Shown: piece by piece, positions 10,983 through 22,177 of the stretch
Numbering within the stretch: position 1 is the stretch's first letter
Layout: the number at the start of each line of letters is the position of its first letter
From: Lampris incognitus
Taxonomy: Eukaryota > Chordata > Actinopteri > Lampriformes > Lampridae
Direction: 5' to 3'
Assembly: GCF_029633865.1 (NCBI RefSeq)
Contig: NC_079212.1
Location: 147,080,845 to 147,144,844 of the forward strand
DNA length: 64,000 nucleotides
Made by a program: the position numbers and the translations under genes
The notes under the pieces: generated by a model
The model's database searches: none
What the model saw: the letters and a program-made list of their open reading frames with translations, nothing else
What the model was told of the DNA's origin: nothing

Positions 10983-11330
10983 CGATCTGAAAGGGAACAG
11001 AGACAAACCTCCCTTGGCGATGATGAACACTTTACTGTCGACGGAACAAAATGAGGCTGACTGGACTGAGAGTGAGAGAGAGAGACAGAGAGAGCGAGAG
11101 CCACAGAGAGAGAGGGAGAGAGGTGGGCAAGATGACAAAACTCTGGATCCGGGTGAAGTAAACTGGTTTCTTTAGGTCTCTCCAGAGAGACGAGATCTGG
11201 ACCCGGACGACTACGCTGCTGCTCTCCGCACGACTTGGAGTGAAGCCATGTGATGAAAAGTGTGCTGTGTCCAGACAGAGCCAGAGAAAGAGAGAGAGCC
11301 AGAGAGAGACAGACAGACAGCCAGAGAGAG
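10983..11330 (-). promoter_or_regulatory. slc6a11: Candidate non-coding first exon and promoter region of slc6a11
   Basis: On the minus strand CTTTCAGATCG|GTGAGTCA at 10983-10975 is a near-perfect splice donor, about 600 bp upstream of the acceptor of the first coding exon. That acceptor implies a 5' UTR exon, and this is the best nearby donor. The sequence upstream (11060-11340) is rich in CT repeats on the minus strand. The transcription start cannot be placed. A second possible donor (GGCG|GTAAAG near 13345) lies in a GC-richer block at 13250-13560 and is an alternative. Confidence 0.4.
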
Positions 11331-11354
11331 TGTGTGGGGGGGGGGGGAGACAAT

Positions 11355-14260
11355 CTGAAGTGGGAGTGATGTGAATATTTCAGAATATTTTGAGATACAA
11401 AACGATTTTAAACACAGTGCTGTAAGTCAAGAGTTTATATTTTATCCATCTCTAGTCTTTGTTTGTGGTTTTAGTTCAACAGTAGCAGCAGGTCTACACA
11501 GGAGTCACTGTGCCTACATGGGGTAAAGTGGTGTAATGCACCTCAATGCAATTTACCCTTTTAATTTAAGCGCTTACATAAATCTTCATTACATAAAGTC
11601 ATAGTACTTCTTAAAGTAAACACTACCAAACTGATGCAGCACAGTAGTAGTTCTGTATTTCAGCAGGTAGTAATAGCAGTAGTTCTTTATTTCAGAAGGT
11701 AGTAATAGTAGTAGTAGTTCTGTATTTCAGAAGGAGAATACATGACTTCATCTTTTCTGAAAACATTGTCCATATCAGTAGCTGGTTGCTCGATGATGGC
11801 CACCTACTGAAGATTATAATTTACACACATGTATATTTACCACATGACAGAATAAGTCAGATTACTGACCAGGTATACAGCACGTGGTCGGAATGTCATT
11901 GTGCGACTTTTGTCAAGCTGACTTTGACAATAAACGGCACTTTTACGACTCGGCATCTCCCATTTAAATCTGTTGGGCGATGTGTTGAATTCATTTCCAC
12001 AAAATATTCCAAAACGTGGTGTTTAAGCAGATTAAACAGTGTTGTCACAACAATAATGATGAATGGTTTTCAGACAGATCAAGAAGATGCTCTGATAGGC
12101 GATATGCTGGCATACTGTGAATATCACACCCCACAAACACAAAAAAATGACATTTTCTGAAGGCACAATCCTGTTTTCCTCCTAACACACCTTTCGGGGT
12201 GTGTTATGAGTTTATAGGAGTTATAGTTTTAGGAGTTATAGTTAGGAGTTCCAGTTTGCTTCCTTTACCTTAGCCATTAGCTGTTAGCCGTTAGCTTGTT
12301 GGAAGTCAAGTGCTGAGCTTCAAAGAGGAAGTGGACTGTTTGATTTATGGATCGCTGTCACATGTCTTGTCCTTCCAGTTGCCCCTGCAGCTTTGCTTTA
12401 AGCATACCAACTCAACACCTTTGTTCCCTCCAAAAGTCCCCAAGCTACCTAATACTCAACGCTTCATGGTTTTAATGGTTCCCCTCTTGAAAAACGCCGT
12501 CTTTTACTTGTCTCAGGCCTGATGATGGATGGTCAGTTCATCATAAAGTCTTAATAACCCAAGCTGCTTGAAAAAAAAAGTTTCCTTATGAGTTTTAAAA
12601 CAGGGGGTTGTATAGTTTTTTTTTTCTTACACAACTTGACTGCCTGGTTTCCAGGCGTGATAGACTCGGAGCGCTGGGAACTCCCCCGGCTCTAAAGGCC
12701 TGACCTAGTCTCTAAGAGTCCCTTCACGTAAAGGTCACTCGTCATTAGAGACTAAACAGGAAGTGCCTTGCATGAAAAGTATGGCCACCCAAAGTGGTTG
12801 GCAGGCGCTGCGTGTGCCTTTCAGGACGGAGTCAAGTCAGCATCGGCCCAATGAGAATGCCTGATGAGGTTCAGAAACTATACAAAGTCCTCATGGGTAC
12901 GAGGCGGTCTCACAGTATTAACTTCAGTCATTTAAAAAAAAAAAGAGAGAAATATTTTTCCTCTTCAGAAAAGCACCGCAAAGAGAGCAACATTAACCAC
13001 AGGATAAACATTATACGTATACAAGTACAACGTAATCCCAAATAATATGTGTCGTTTTCACTGGGTATGTGGAACCAAGTCAAATAATTTAGCTAATAAA
13101 TTTTTAAAAAATCTAATAGAATCATGCTGCACACTAAAGACATTTTGAAGGAATAGTACTTACTAAAGAGTAAGTAGTGCTGCAGGTATACAGTGTATTC
13201 CATGAGTATGAAGTACGTAGCAGAGTATTTGGACACAGTACTTGGTCCACATTACCACTGAAGAGGGTAAAAGAGTACTTCCCTGGCCAGAGCTATAGAA
13301 AGATCTGTTGTGTCACATTCACAATCCTCCATAGATGAAAGACCTTTACCGCCTGTTGACGGGATGCTGGAAACGTCCTCCTCCACTTCCTCCTCGTCGC
13401 TCGCTCTGCAGGGACGCAGACGCTGCTCACTGATTGGCTGACTGGCTCCGAAGGGACCAGAAAGCTGCTCTCTTGACTGGCTGTTCAATTAAATGAAGCG
13501 GGGCGGTCGTCCGGAGTCAACCTGTTGCTAGGATACCATCATCCCTCGTTCACAAGGTGTGAGAGAGAGAGACAGGTGGACATTACGACAAAGCTACGAG
13601 TTTAGGGGCAGATGAAATAAAACACGAGAGGAGGACAGAAGGGCAGATGAAGGAAGAGTGAGAGAAAGAATGAGAAAGGGAGGGAAAATTAGTCCGCATG
13701 TCCTCTGTTTACGCACAGTATGTTACATAAGTGTTGCTTTGGGGTTTTTTTGTGACAGCTGGTTCTTGTCCTCCAGAGCCTCCGAGCCTCCATCAGTTTG
13801 TCTTTATATCTGTCACTCTCTTTACAGAACCCAGGAAACACTGTCAGGGTCTGATGAGGCCTCTTCACACATGTTCTGAACCAGAATCAGGATCAGGATC
13901 AAACCTGCTGGCCACATGTGTTGGTCTGGTTCACATGGATCATGTGGATCACATGGATCATGTGGATCATACAGATCAGCATCAGACAAAGCACAACAGA
14001 AAAACGGGTGGGGTGACAGAGGTCAGACAGTAATAACACATGTTATTAGTGAACACTTAAATACTATTATGAACAGGTTACAGAGTATTGGACTCAAGGT
14101 AAAATTTTGCACTGTAGTGCACCTGCGCGCATGTGCACACACATACACACACACATACAGACAAGCACACAGGCACACACACATATACATACACACACAC
14201 CCAACTATATAGGTGCAGCAATTTCTTATTTGAAAAGGTGGACAACAGAAAGGCTGACAT
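11355..14260. other. Intergenic sequence without identified genes
   Basis: Mostly A/T-rich single-copy-looking DNA. Small local items: a short repeated TTCTGTATTTCAG-AAGGTAGTAATAG block near 11650-11735, a moderately GC-rich block with a possible splice donor at 13250-13560, and CATGTGGATCA repeats near 13930-13970. Open frames of 70-124 codons here show no domain or codon pattern that supports a gene. Confidence 0.4.
14110..14205. repeat. CA-rich simple repeat
   Basis: Interrupted CACACA/CATACA tract. Confidence 0.8.
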
Positions 14261-14261
14261 G

Positions 14262-14408
14262 TCTTCTACACACGACGTACACATGTGACAGACATGACTT
14301 CACATACACATTTAACATACATGACACGTGACATACACATGTGACATGCACACGACATGTGACACACATGACATGTATATGACATGTGATATACATGTGG
14401 CATGCATA
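14262..14408. repeat. ACATGTGACAT-type minisatellite, left part
   Basis: Degenerate tandem units around ACATGACATGTGACATACAC. The array stops at the copia LTR at 14409 and resumes at 20434, so the retrotransposon inserted into it. Confidence 0.85.
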
Positions 14409-14503
14409 TGACAATGGGTGTCGCTAATGCGCTGTACTGTCCTCTAGTGTCTGCTTGTATTTCCGGTTTGACTTTTTCTGAATAAACACGTTAAAGAGCA
14501 ATA
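14409..14503 (+). mobile_element. Copia retrotransposon, 5' LTR
   Basis: A 95-bp sequence starting TGACAATGGGTGTCGC and ending GAGCAATA, repeated with a few differences at 20340-20433. It contains a polyadenylation signal AATAAA at 14481. Such a short LTR is unusual. The right copy is preceded by TGTAATACAGTAATT after a purine-rich tract, so the left LTR may have lost about 16 bases at its 5' end. Confidence 0.8.
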
Positions 14504-14517
14504 GGTTATGGGCCCAG
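14504..14517 (+). other. Primer-binding site complementary to the anticodon arm of initiator tRNA-Met
   Basis: GGTTATGGGCCCAG directly follows the 5' LTR. Its complement CTGGGCCCATAACC is the anticodon stem-loop of animal initiator tRNA-Met, including the CAT anticodon. Drosophila copia is known to use this internal site with a half-tRNA primer, rather than a tRNA 3' end. Confidence 0.85.
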
Positions 14518-14549
14518 AGCGTCGCTAAAAGGCTGTTTTACAAGGTGTT

Positions 14550-14922
14550 TTGTGTGAGATAAACGGTGTTGTGGAATTCACAATGGAAGATAAGCTGTTT
14601 ATTGACAAGCTGAGCAGACCAGAGAACTGGGCAATGTGGAAATTTCAGATGGAACACTTGCTGAAAGCTAAAGGACTATGGGGCCTGCTAATGGAGACGG
14701 ATATCCTAGCCGCGGATGCTAACGCACACGCACAAGCTGAATTCACGAAACGGAGAGAGAAGGCGTACTCTGTGTTAGTGCTGAATGTAAGTACACCCCA
14801 CTTTTACCTGATAACAAGCTGCCAGACTCCAAAAGAGGTGTGGAACATGCTGAAAGGACATTTTGAGAGATACTTTGGCAAATAAACTGTTCCTGAAGAA
14901 AAAATATTTCAGATTTGAAATG
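14550..14922 (+). pseudogene. Copia gag, N-terminal part
   Basis: The likely start is the ATG at 14583 (MEDKLFIDKLSRPENWAMWK); an in-frame ATG lies at 14550. Tryptophan-rich LSRPENWAMWK and TPKEVWNMLKGHFE motifs match the copia gag capsid family. The frame stops at 14883 through a small frame change, gag sequence continues to about 14922, and then the nested Penelope-like element interrupts it. Confidence 0.8.
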
Positions 14923-15344
14923 AAGGAAGGAGAAACAAAGGAACTGAATCAAGTGCAACTGGACTTAGTTATATATCTGTGAAGACGTTTCGCCTCTCAT
15001 CCGAGAGGCTTCATCAGTTCGTGCCTTTCTGACTAGACCAAGCTAGTCTGACTGGCTGGTGATGAGACTCAGATATTTAACCTCTTTGGAGTCGTTATCA
15101 GAGCTATTGATGTCAATGGTTCTTTTGTGTTCCGATGTTTAGCAACGACAGTCGTTATCAGAGCTATTGATGTCATTGGCTCTTTTGTGTTCCGATGTTT
15201 GGCAACGACGGTCGTTGGAGGTGTTTGTTTCGACTTCGTTAGTGCTCCAGTCAGTGGTTATGAGTCATTGGAGCTGGTAGTGACCGACTGTTGTTCTTGG
15301 AGGCTAAGCTTCTTGAGTCTCCTGGGTAGAGATGAAAGGACGGC

Positions 15345-15660
15345 ATTGTAAGTGGGAGATAGGTGGTGTCGCAGACCTCCTCCTCTGTTGAGGGATGGTT
15401 TTTCCAGTTTCGCATAGATGGCTTCCTTCACCCCTCTTTCAAACCATTTATCTTCCCTGTCCAAAATGTGTACGTTGCTGTCCTGGAAGGAGTGTGTCTT
15501 CTCCTTTAGGTGTAGATAGACTGCTGAGTCTTGTCCTGAGGAGTTTGGCCTTCTGTGTTGGGCCATCCGTTGGTATAGTGGTTGTTTGGTTTCTCCTATG
15601 TATTGGTCAGTGCAATCCTCATTGCATTGTACAGCATACATCAGATTGCTTTTCTGGGTG
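15345..15660 (-). pseudogene. GIY-YIG endonuclease domain of the Penelope-like element
   Basis: On the minus strand the translation has YAVQCNEDCTDQYIGETKQP, an intact GIY-YIG type core (YAV...YIG), then LYQRMAQHRR, SFQDSNVHILDREDKWFERG and VKEAIYAKLEKPSLNRGGGL. These include the arginine and glutamate positions expected for the fold. The frame is open for over 120 codons from 15641 to the stop at 15258. The link to the reverse-transcriptase part upstream is broken by a frame change near 15660-15696, so the copy is not functional as read. Confidence 0.85.
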
Positions 15661-15695
15661 TGTGGTACACGGTCTTTGGGATGAACCAGTTTTTG

Positions 15696-16169
15696 TCAGA
15701 GTGTGTTGCTGCGTTTGAAGTATACTGGGATGCGGTGTTTGTTAAAAATTCTCCTGAGTTTCTCGGAGACCCCAGAAACATACGGGATGACTATGTTATT
15801 CCTTCTGTTCCTCTTCTCCTCATTGCTCACCCGGTTGGTCTTTCTGGAACATGTTGCAGTTTTCACAAAGGTCCAACTGGGGTAGCCGCAGGTTTTTAGA
15901 GCTTCCCTCAGGTGTTTGTGCTCTTTCAGTTGGGCCTGAGTGCTGCTGGGCATATTATCAGCTCTGTGTTGCAAGGTTCTGATGACGCCCAGTTTGGGTT
16001 CCAGCGGGTGGTGCGAGTCGAAATGTAGATATTGGTCTGTGTGTGTAGGTTTCCTGTAAACCCCAATGTGGAGGCTCCTGTCTTCCCCAATGTGGACGTT
16101 ACAGTCCAAGAATGGAAAACTGGATTTTGACCCATGTGTCGTCCACAAATCCAAACACAAGAGGCACAT
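15696..16169 (-). pseudogene. Penelope-like reverse transcriptase, C-terminal part
   Basis: Open for about 157 codons. LDCNVHIGEDRSLHIGVYRK then PTHTDQYLHFDSHHPLEPKL is the conserved thumb region found in Penelope-like elements (VYRKPTHTDQYL). The catalytic palm with the YxDD box is absent because the copy is truncated. Confidence 0.85.
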
Positions 16170-16690
16170 GGGTCAAAATCCAAACACAAGAGGTGCAAGC
16201 GTTTACCAAACACATCAACTCAGTGGACAAGAACATTAAGTTCACAAGGGAAGATGTAAAGAACAACAGTTTGCCCAGTCTCCCACTTACAATGCTGTCC
16301 TTTCATCTCTACCCAGGACACTCAAAAGCTTAGCCTTCAAGAACAACAGTCGGTCACTAACGACTCCAACAACTCATGACCACTGAATGGAGCACTAACG
16401 AAGTCGAAACTAACACCTCCAATGACTCGTTGCTAAACTTCGGAACACAAAAGAGCCATTGACATCAATAGCTCTGATAACGACTCCAAAGAGGCTAAAT
16501 ATCTGAGTTTCATCACCAGCCAGTCAGATTAGCTTGGTCTAGTCAGAAAAGCACGAACTGAAGAAGCCTTTTGGATGAGAGGCGAAACATCTTCACGGAT
16601 ATATAACCAAGTCCAGTTGCACTTGATTCAGCTCTTTTGGATAACAATGACCTGGATGAATGAGAACATTCACAGACAAGGAAGGAGAAA

Positions 16691-17199
16691 GTTTAAATTA
16701 ACATTTAAAACAAATGAGGGAACTGACAGATCAGCTAGGAGCAATAGGTTCTGTGATTGAAGAGGAAGACCAAATTATAACACTCTTGGGTAGTTTGCCA
16801 CCAAGCTATGCTACAATTGTTACTGCGCTAGAAACAAAGATTGACAATTTGACACTTCAGTTTATTTAGCAAGCATTAATAAATGAAGAGCAAAAGCGAG
16901 TAAATGCTAATGACAACTCCAGTGGTGCTACATCAGGTGGTGCATCAGCCATGTCATCACAATTTCGTGGAGATATGCAGGCTAACTCCAAGGCAGTGGG
17001 AGCTGAAAGACCAAGCACGTGGAGATGTTACAAATGTGGGAAAGAAGGACATATAAAGCGCGACTGTCCAAGTTGGAAAAAGAAAAGGAAAACCCACAAG
17101 GCCAAAAGCATGATTTGTGAAGATGCAGAAGATTCGTCTGAAAGTGCCTTTGTTGCTAAAGAGGCAAACCCGACTGAGAGGCCACAACAGGTCGAATAG
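16691..17199 (+). pseudogene. Copia gag, C-terminal part with zinc knuckle
   Basis: After the nested element the gag sequence resumes (ITLLGSLPPSYATIVTALET region near 16780). A CCHC zinc knuckle CYKCGKEGHIKRDC lies near 17028-17070, followed by a basic lysine-rich stretch. A stop replaces tryptophan just before the protease. Confidence 0.85.
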
Positions 17200-18352
17200 T
17201 TGATTGGTTTGGGAGCATCAAAGCACATGACATGTAATAAAGAAATTCTTCAAGACTACCAGCAATTCTCAAAAGCACAATCTGTGAATCTCGGTGATGG
17301 CAGGGTGGTTGATGCCCTAGGACTTGGCAATGTCAAAATGAGAATGACTTTCAAAGTAAGTGATGTAAAAAATGTCACAATGTATGACGTGGTGTATGTT
17401 CCAAAGCTATCTCGGAATCTATTATCAGTGATAGCTGCTGCCAGAAAAGGAAATACGGTGCAGTTCAAGAAGTCTCGCTGCTACATACGTGGGAAAGATG
17501 GAACTCTTCAAGGAATGGGAACACAAAGATCTGATGGGCTGTATCAGCTGGACGTCGAAGGAAGTTCGTCTGTCTGTCATGGTGCATCAACTACATCAGT
17601 AGCAGCCTGCCTGTGGCACCAGCGCCTGGGTCACACCACCAAGCTGAAGGAACTAAAAGATCTGGTGAACGGAGTGGACTTCTCTGCAGAGAAAGAGGCT
17701 CCTTACTGTGAAGGATGTGTGGAAGGCAAGCTGTCTAGAAAGCCATACAAGCCAGTTGAAGAAATCCATTCTAAACGCAAGTGTCAGCTGATCCATAGTG
17801 ACGTCTGTGGTCCCATACAGACTGAATCTATAGGTGGAGCAAAATATTTTGTGACTTTTATCGATGATTACTCTAGATGATACAAGGTATACTTTCTGAA
17901 ACAGAAGAGTGAAGTCCTTAGCGAATTCAAGGAATTTGAGAAAACATTCTCCAATGAGTGTGGGCAGAACGTCACGAGACTGAGAACAGACAATGGTGGT
18001 GAGTACACATCAAAGGAGTTTCAAGAATATTTGAAGGCTCAGGGTATCCATCATGAGATGACTGTACCTCACTCACCACAGCAAAATGGTGTTGCAGAAA
18101 GAAAAAATAGGACATTAATTGAAGCAGCTAGAAGTATGCTGTCTCATGCTAAATTGCCAAAGATGTACTGGGCAGAGGCTGTAGCAACGGCAGCTTACAT
18201 ACAGAACAGGCTGCCCACATCTGTCCTTAAGCAAGAGACACCCTATGAGAGGTGGTGTGGCAAAAAGCCGGACATGAGTCACATGAGAGTGTTTGGCTGT
18301 GTTGCTTATGCACATATCCCAGACATAAAAGAAAACTGGACAAGAAGGCTGT
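17200..18352 (+). pseudogene. Copia protease and integrase region
   Basis: The protease begins LIGLGASKHMTCNK: the expected DSGAS active site reads GLGAS, so the catalytic aspartate is lost. Next come the integrase zinc domain (CLWHQRLGH near 17612 and CEGC near 17718) and the core with HSDVCGP, RTDNGGEY and the glutamate of NGVAERKNRTL, so the DDE triad is present. An in-frame stop at 17878 and another at 18352 break the frame. Confidence 0.85.
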
Positions 18353-20116
18353 GAAACTTCATTTCATGGGATATGCAAACAATGCCAAAGGCTATCGCCT
18401 GTTTGATGAAGAGAAAGGAGGATTCTAATTTGTCGTGATGTCATCTTTAATGAATCAGACTTCGATTGGAAACAGGAAGTGGAAGTGACCTTCTCAGAGA
18501 ACGAGGTAACCATGAACACAGATGAGAGTGGAACACCAGATGACGAGGTCACTGTCGATTACGCTGCTAGAGAAGGCGGCAGAATCAGAAGGGCTCCAAG
18601 GAGATATGGATATGATGAGTTTGCGGATATAGTGACTGTTGATCATTATGCCAATGTGTGTCGTGTCACAGAGCCAAGCACACTGAAAGAAGCAATTATG
18701 AGTACTAATGCCAAGGAATGGCAGGAGGCGGCTGACTTGGAATATGAGTCACTGCTGGAACATGAGGCGTGGGACTTGGTGGATTTACCAAGGGATAGAG
18801 AGGCCATAGGATCAAGATGCATCATAGTGATGGACAAGTGGAGAGATACAAGTGCAGACTCGTTGCCAAGGGCTACTCACAGCTGTATGGTGCTGACTAT
18901 GATGAAACTTTTTCACCCGGGGTAAGATTCAGCTCAATTCATACATTACTGTCCTTTGCCATCCAGAACAATCTACATGTGCACCAGATGGACGTAGTTA
19001 CTGCATTCCTTAATGGACACCTGGAAGAAGAAATCTACACGGAGCAACCAGAGGGATACATCAAACCAGGGCAGGAACACCTGGTGTTCATGATGGAAAT
19101 TGGATTTAAACAGAGCACATCAGACCCCTGAGTGTTTGTGAGATCAAGGCAAGAGCTAGAGATACTCGCTGTTTATGTGGACGATCTGATTCTGATTACA
19201 GAGTCGACTGCAAGCATGAACGAGTTGAAAATGGCTCTCAAGAAGCGCTACAAGATGAAGGACATGGGTGAGCTGTCCTATATCCTGGGCATCTCTGTTG
19301 TCCAAGACAAAGAAAAGAACTGTATCTTACTTCATCAGAAGCATTACATTGAAGCCATTCTTCAGAAATATGGGATGGATAATGCAAATCCTGTTGCAAC
19401 TCCTGCTGATGCCAACGTCAAATAAAAAAAAGTGATGGTGTCAGTAAGCCTGTGAACCAAAGTACCTATCAGTCCATGGTAGGAAGTCTGCTATATGCTG
19501 CAATGGCCACATGACCAGACATAGCTCAAGCAGTGAGTGCTGTGTCAAAGTTCAACACAAATCCAGATGCTGCACATCTGACCGCTGTGAAGAGAATACT
19601 TCGATACTTGAAAGGTACAGTGAACCTTGCTCTCAAGTATGAGCAGTCAGTCTGGAACTTCGGTCGGCTTCTCAGATGCTGACTGGGCCGGTGATCAGGA
19701 TGACCGCCATTCAACAACCGGCAACATATTCTTACTGAGTGGAGGAGCAGTGAGCTGGCTCAGCAAGAAACAGGCAAGTTGCACTTTCAACAGCAGAAGC
19801 CAAGTACGTCGCACTCAGTCAAGCTGCTCAAGAGGGTACCTGGCTGAGACGATTACTGAATGATCTCGGAGTCGATGCTACACCCACAGTGGAGAACAAC
19901 CAAGGAGCCATTGCAATCGCGAAGAATCCAGTGGATCACTCAAGGACTAAACACATAGACATTCGCTACCACTACATCCGTGAATGTGTGCAGAACGGGC
20001 AAATAGAACTGCAATATTGCCCAACAAATGACATGAGAGCAGATATCTTGACCAAAGCACTGACTAAACAGAAGTTTGAATATCTTAAGAGAGAGATTGG
20101 GCTTTTCCCTATGTAA
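18353..20116 (+). pseudogene. Copia reverse transcriptase and RNase H
   Basis: Reverse transcriptase blocks: DETFSPGVRF near 18900, HQMDVVTAFLNGHLEEEIYT near 18980 and the catalytic YVDD near 19175. A gap near 19085-19110 has removed part of the fingers and palm, and a stop follows at 19129. RNase H motifs follow: FSDADWAGD near 19670 and NNQGAIAIAKNPVDHSRTKH near 19890, ending at the stop at 20114. Several frameshifts lie between 19425 and 19890. Confidence 0.85.
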
Positions 20117-20339
20117 TTCTGTTTACTGTAAGAGGTACTGTTTTTCTGTTGAAAATGGTAAGAAAGCTGTAAGCAAGGTAAAAGGAGTAAGAATAGGAAT
20201 CTTGCAAGATTTTTCAGTTTAAAGATTTATTATCTTGACATTATTTGTGAAGGAGAGCACGGCCCTTAGTAATATAATTTAGTGTGAAGTGCCTTAATGC
20301 CATTGTAAAATTTAGTGGGAGCGTTGTAATACAGTAATT

Positions 20340-20433
20340 TGACAATGGTGTCGCTAATGGGCTGTACTGTCCTCGAGTGTCTGCTTGTAGTTCCGGTTTG
20401 ACTTTTTCTGAATAAACATGTGAAAGAGCAATA
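20340..20433 (+). mobile_element. Copia retrotransposon, 3' LTR
   Basis: The direct repeat of 14409-14503, with a one-base deletion and a handful of substitutions. If the LTR really begins at TGTAATACAG just after the purine-rich tract, it starts near 20324. Confidence 0.8.
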
Positions 20434-20892
20434 CATGCAACATGTGATATACACACGTGATGTGCATATGACATGCAAATGACATGCGACACACACGTGT
20501 CATATATATGATGTGATATACATGCAAATGATATGATATACACATGTAACATGTGATATACACGTGACATGCATATAACATGTGATATACACATGTAACA
20601 TGATATACACGTGTAGCATGTGATGTACACGTGACATTCATGTGACATGATATACACAGATTTATCATGTGATACATACACACACGTGACATTCATATGA
20701 CGTGATATACATACATGACCTGCATATGACGTGACACATATGTAACGTGATATACACACATGACCTGCATATGACGTGATACATATGTAATGTGATATAC
20801 ACACGTGACATGCATATGACATGATATACACATGTGACATGCATATGACATGTGATATACACACGTGACATGCATATGACATATGACAGACA
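20434..20892. repeat. ATATGACATGTGATATACACA-type minisatellite, right part
   Basis: Continuation of the array at 14262-14408. Degenerate 20-40 bp units are built of CATGTGA, TATACACA and CATATGAC. The long open minus frames with HVCISHVICMSHVY-type repeats are translations of the array. Confidence 0.9.
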
Positions 20893-20894
20893 TG

Positions 20895-22170
20895 GAACTA
20901 TGAGATGGTGGGAGTTGTGGCGTGTCACAACACTGTTTGCTGAATGTGACGTTCTAATGGGCGCCAGATGTTTGAAGGTTTCACCATTTCTAAACCATGA
21001 GGTTACTCCAGGTTCACCGGGCCACATGACGACCTGTGTCTTATTCTACACAGGACGAGCGACAGCTAAGAGGAAAGTAAATAACACAACAGCATAATTA
21101 AAATGCGAAGTTGTTTGACGTAAGAACCTCAGAAACTTGAGGACCAAGAAGCCAACACAACAAACTTTCTGTTCAGGTAAAAATTCAGACTGAATGGAAA
21201 AACTCCCTTCAACAGCTGCGAGGCGGTGGGACGCTGAGTCCATCAGCGGCATGAGGAAACCAGGCTGTGACAGAACCTGTTCAGAACTGCCATACCAGCC
21301 AGTGACGGTGCTCAGGGTGGACAGAGATGGAGGCCTGGTCTTCACATCCACAGCAATTTGTTGGAGTGATTCAACCAGAACACTGACACATGGGTCACTT
21401 CCCCGAGCACGCTCTGAAACGACGAGAAGAAAAGCGAGGAGGAAAAAATACCAAGAGGAACCGGGGGGGAAGCAGAAGACAAAGAGCTCGGCTCAACAGA
21501 ACCAGAACTCAGCTTCAACAAACCAGCTCCAGCCAAACCAGCACGTCCATTCAAGTGCTGCTGAATTCGGCTTCATTAAGACAACACAATCACTTCTGCC
21601 TGTTTACACACCCAGACGTGAGCACACAACTGATAACCACCTGATCCATGCACCCAAACCAGTCTACTGAGCATGTGTGTTCACGGGTTGTGTGTGGGTG
21701 TGCACATACGCATATTTACACACTCATGCATGCTAATGCTATCACTCTCTACCTCCTTCCAAATACACACACACACACACACACACTCAGATTCACACCA
21801 GCTGACCCCACCTCGGTGTGTCTGGCCAGGCGGCAGCACCACACAGGCCACCCAGTAGTGCTGAGCACTGCCAGCCCTGCAGACGCCTGCCAGAGAGCAT
21901 GTTGCTATTCTGCATATCAATGTTGTGCGAGGGGGACAGAGCTGCGTTGTACACCGCTTCAGCATCACCTCCCCTTCTGCAGAGATGCCACAAAGAGAAA
22001 AGATAGCCTCTGATGTATTTCCTGCATGCTGAGCGTTGTGCTGACACCGACATTATGTACACGCGTTTGTTTAATCCAGTTCAGGGTTGTTGGTCCCAGC
22101 ATAGATTGGGCAGAGTGAGTGGAGACGCTGTGAACGTTTAAAATGCTAGATTTAACAACTTTAAATCTAA
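20895..22170. other. Intergenic sequence, no gene recognised
   Basis: Contains a (CA)n run at 21765-21786 and open frames of up to 158 codons without recognisable domains. Nothing supports a gene. Confidence 0.4.
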
Positions 22171-22177
22171 AATTCGG

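Larger units (their letters stand above)
14936..16677 (-). mobile_element. Penelope-like retroelement nested in copia gag, with 13-bp target duplication
   Basis: Perfect direct repeats AAGGAAGGAGAAA lie at 14923-14935 and 16678-16690 and bracket the insertion, rejoining copia gag. The two ends are inverted copies of about 250 bp or more (GACGTTTCGCCTCTCATCC near 14982; its complement near 16580). The minus strand encodes the end of a reverse transcriptase followed by a GIY-YIG endonuclease, the hallmark of Penelope-like elements. It is 5'-truncated: most of the reverse transcriptase is missing. Confidence 0.9.
14409..20433 (+). mobile_element. Copia (Ty1/copia) LTR retrotransposon, disrupted
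   Basis: Direct 95-bp repeats flank gag, protease, integrase, reverse transcriptase and RNase H remnants in that order, which is the copia order (integrase before reverse transcriptase). Length is about 6.0 kb, of which 1.74 kb is a nested Penelope-like element. A purine-rich tract AGTGGGAGCG precedes the 3' LTR. No clear target duplication is seen, perhaps because the target is itself a tandem array. Stops at 14883, 17197, 17878, 18352 and 19129, and a small deletion in the reverse transcriptase, show it is dead. Copia elements are rare in vertebrates; the fish Hydra-type lineage is the likely source. Confidence 0.88.

Noticed and set aside
11786..12160. A 124-codon plus-strand open frame
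   Set aside because: No domain, no splice context and ordinary A/T-rich composition; of a length expected by chance in 64 kb.
13252..13488. A 78-codon minus-strand frame with an acidic EEEVEEDVSS stretch, followed by a possible splice donor
   Set aside because: As a coding exon it lacks homology. It remains only as an alternative 5' UTR candidate for slc6a11.
15127..15899. Plus-strand open frames of 74-127 codons
   Set aside because: They are the antisense of the Penelope-like endonuclease and reverse transcriptase.
21194..21670. A 158-codon plus-strand frame
   Set aside because: Low-complexity second half, no domain, and no supporting splice sites or neighbours.
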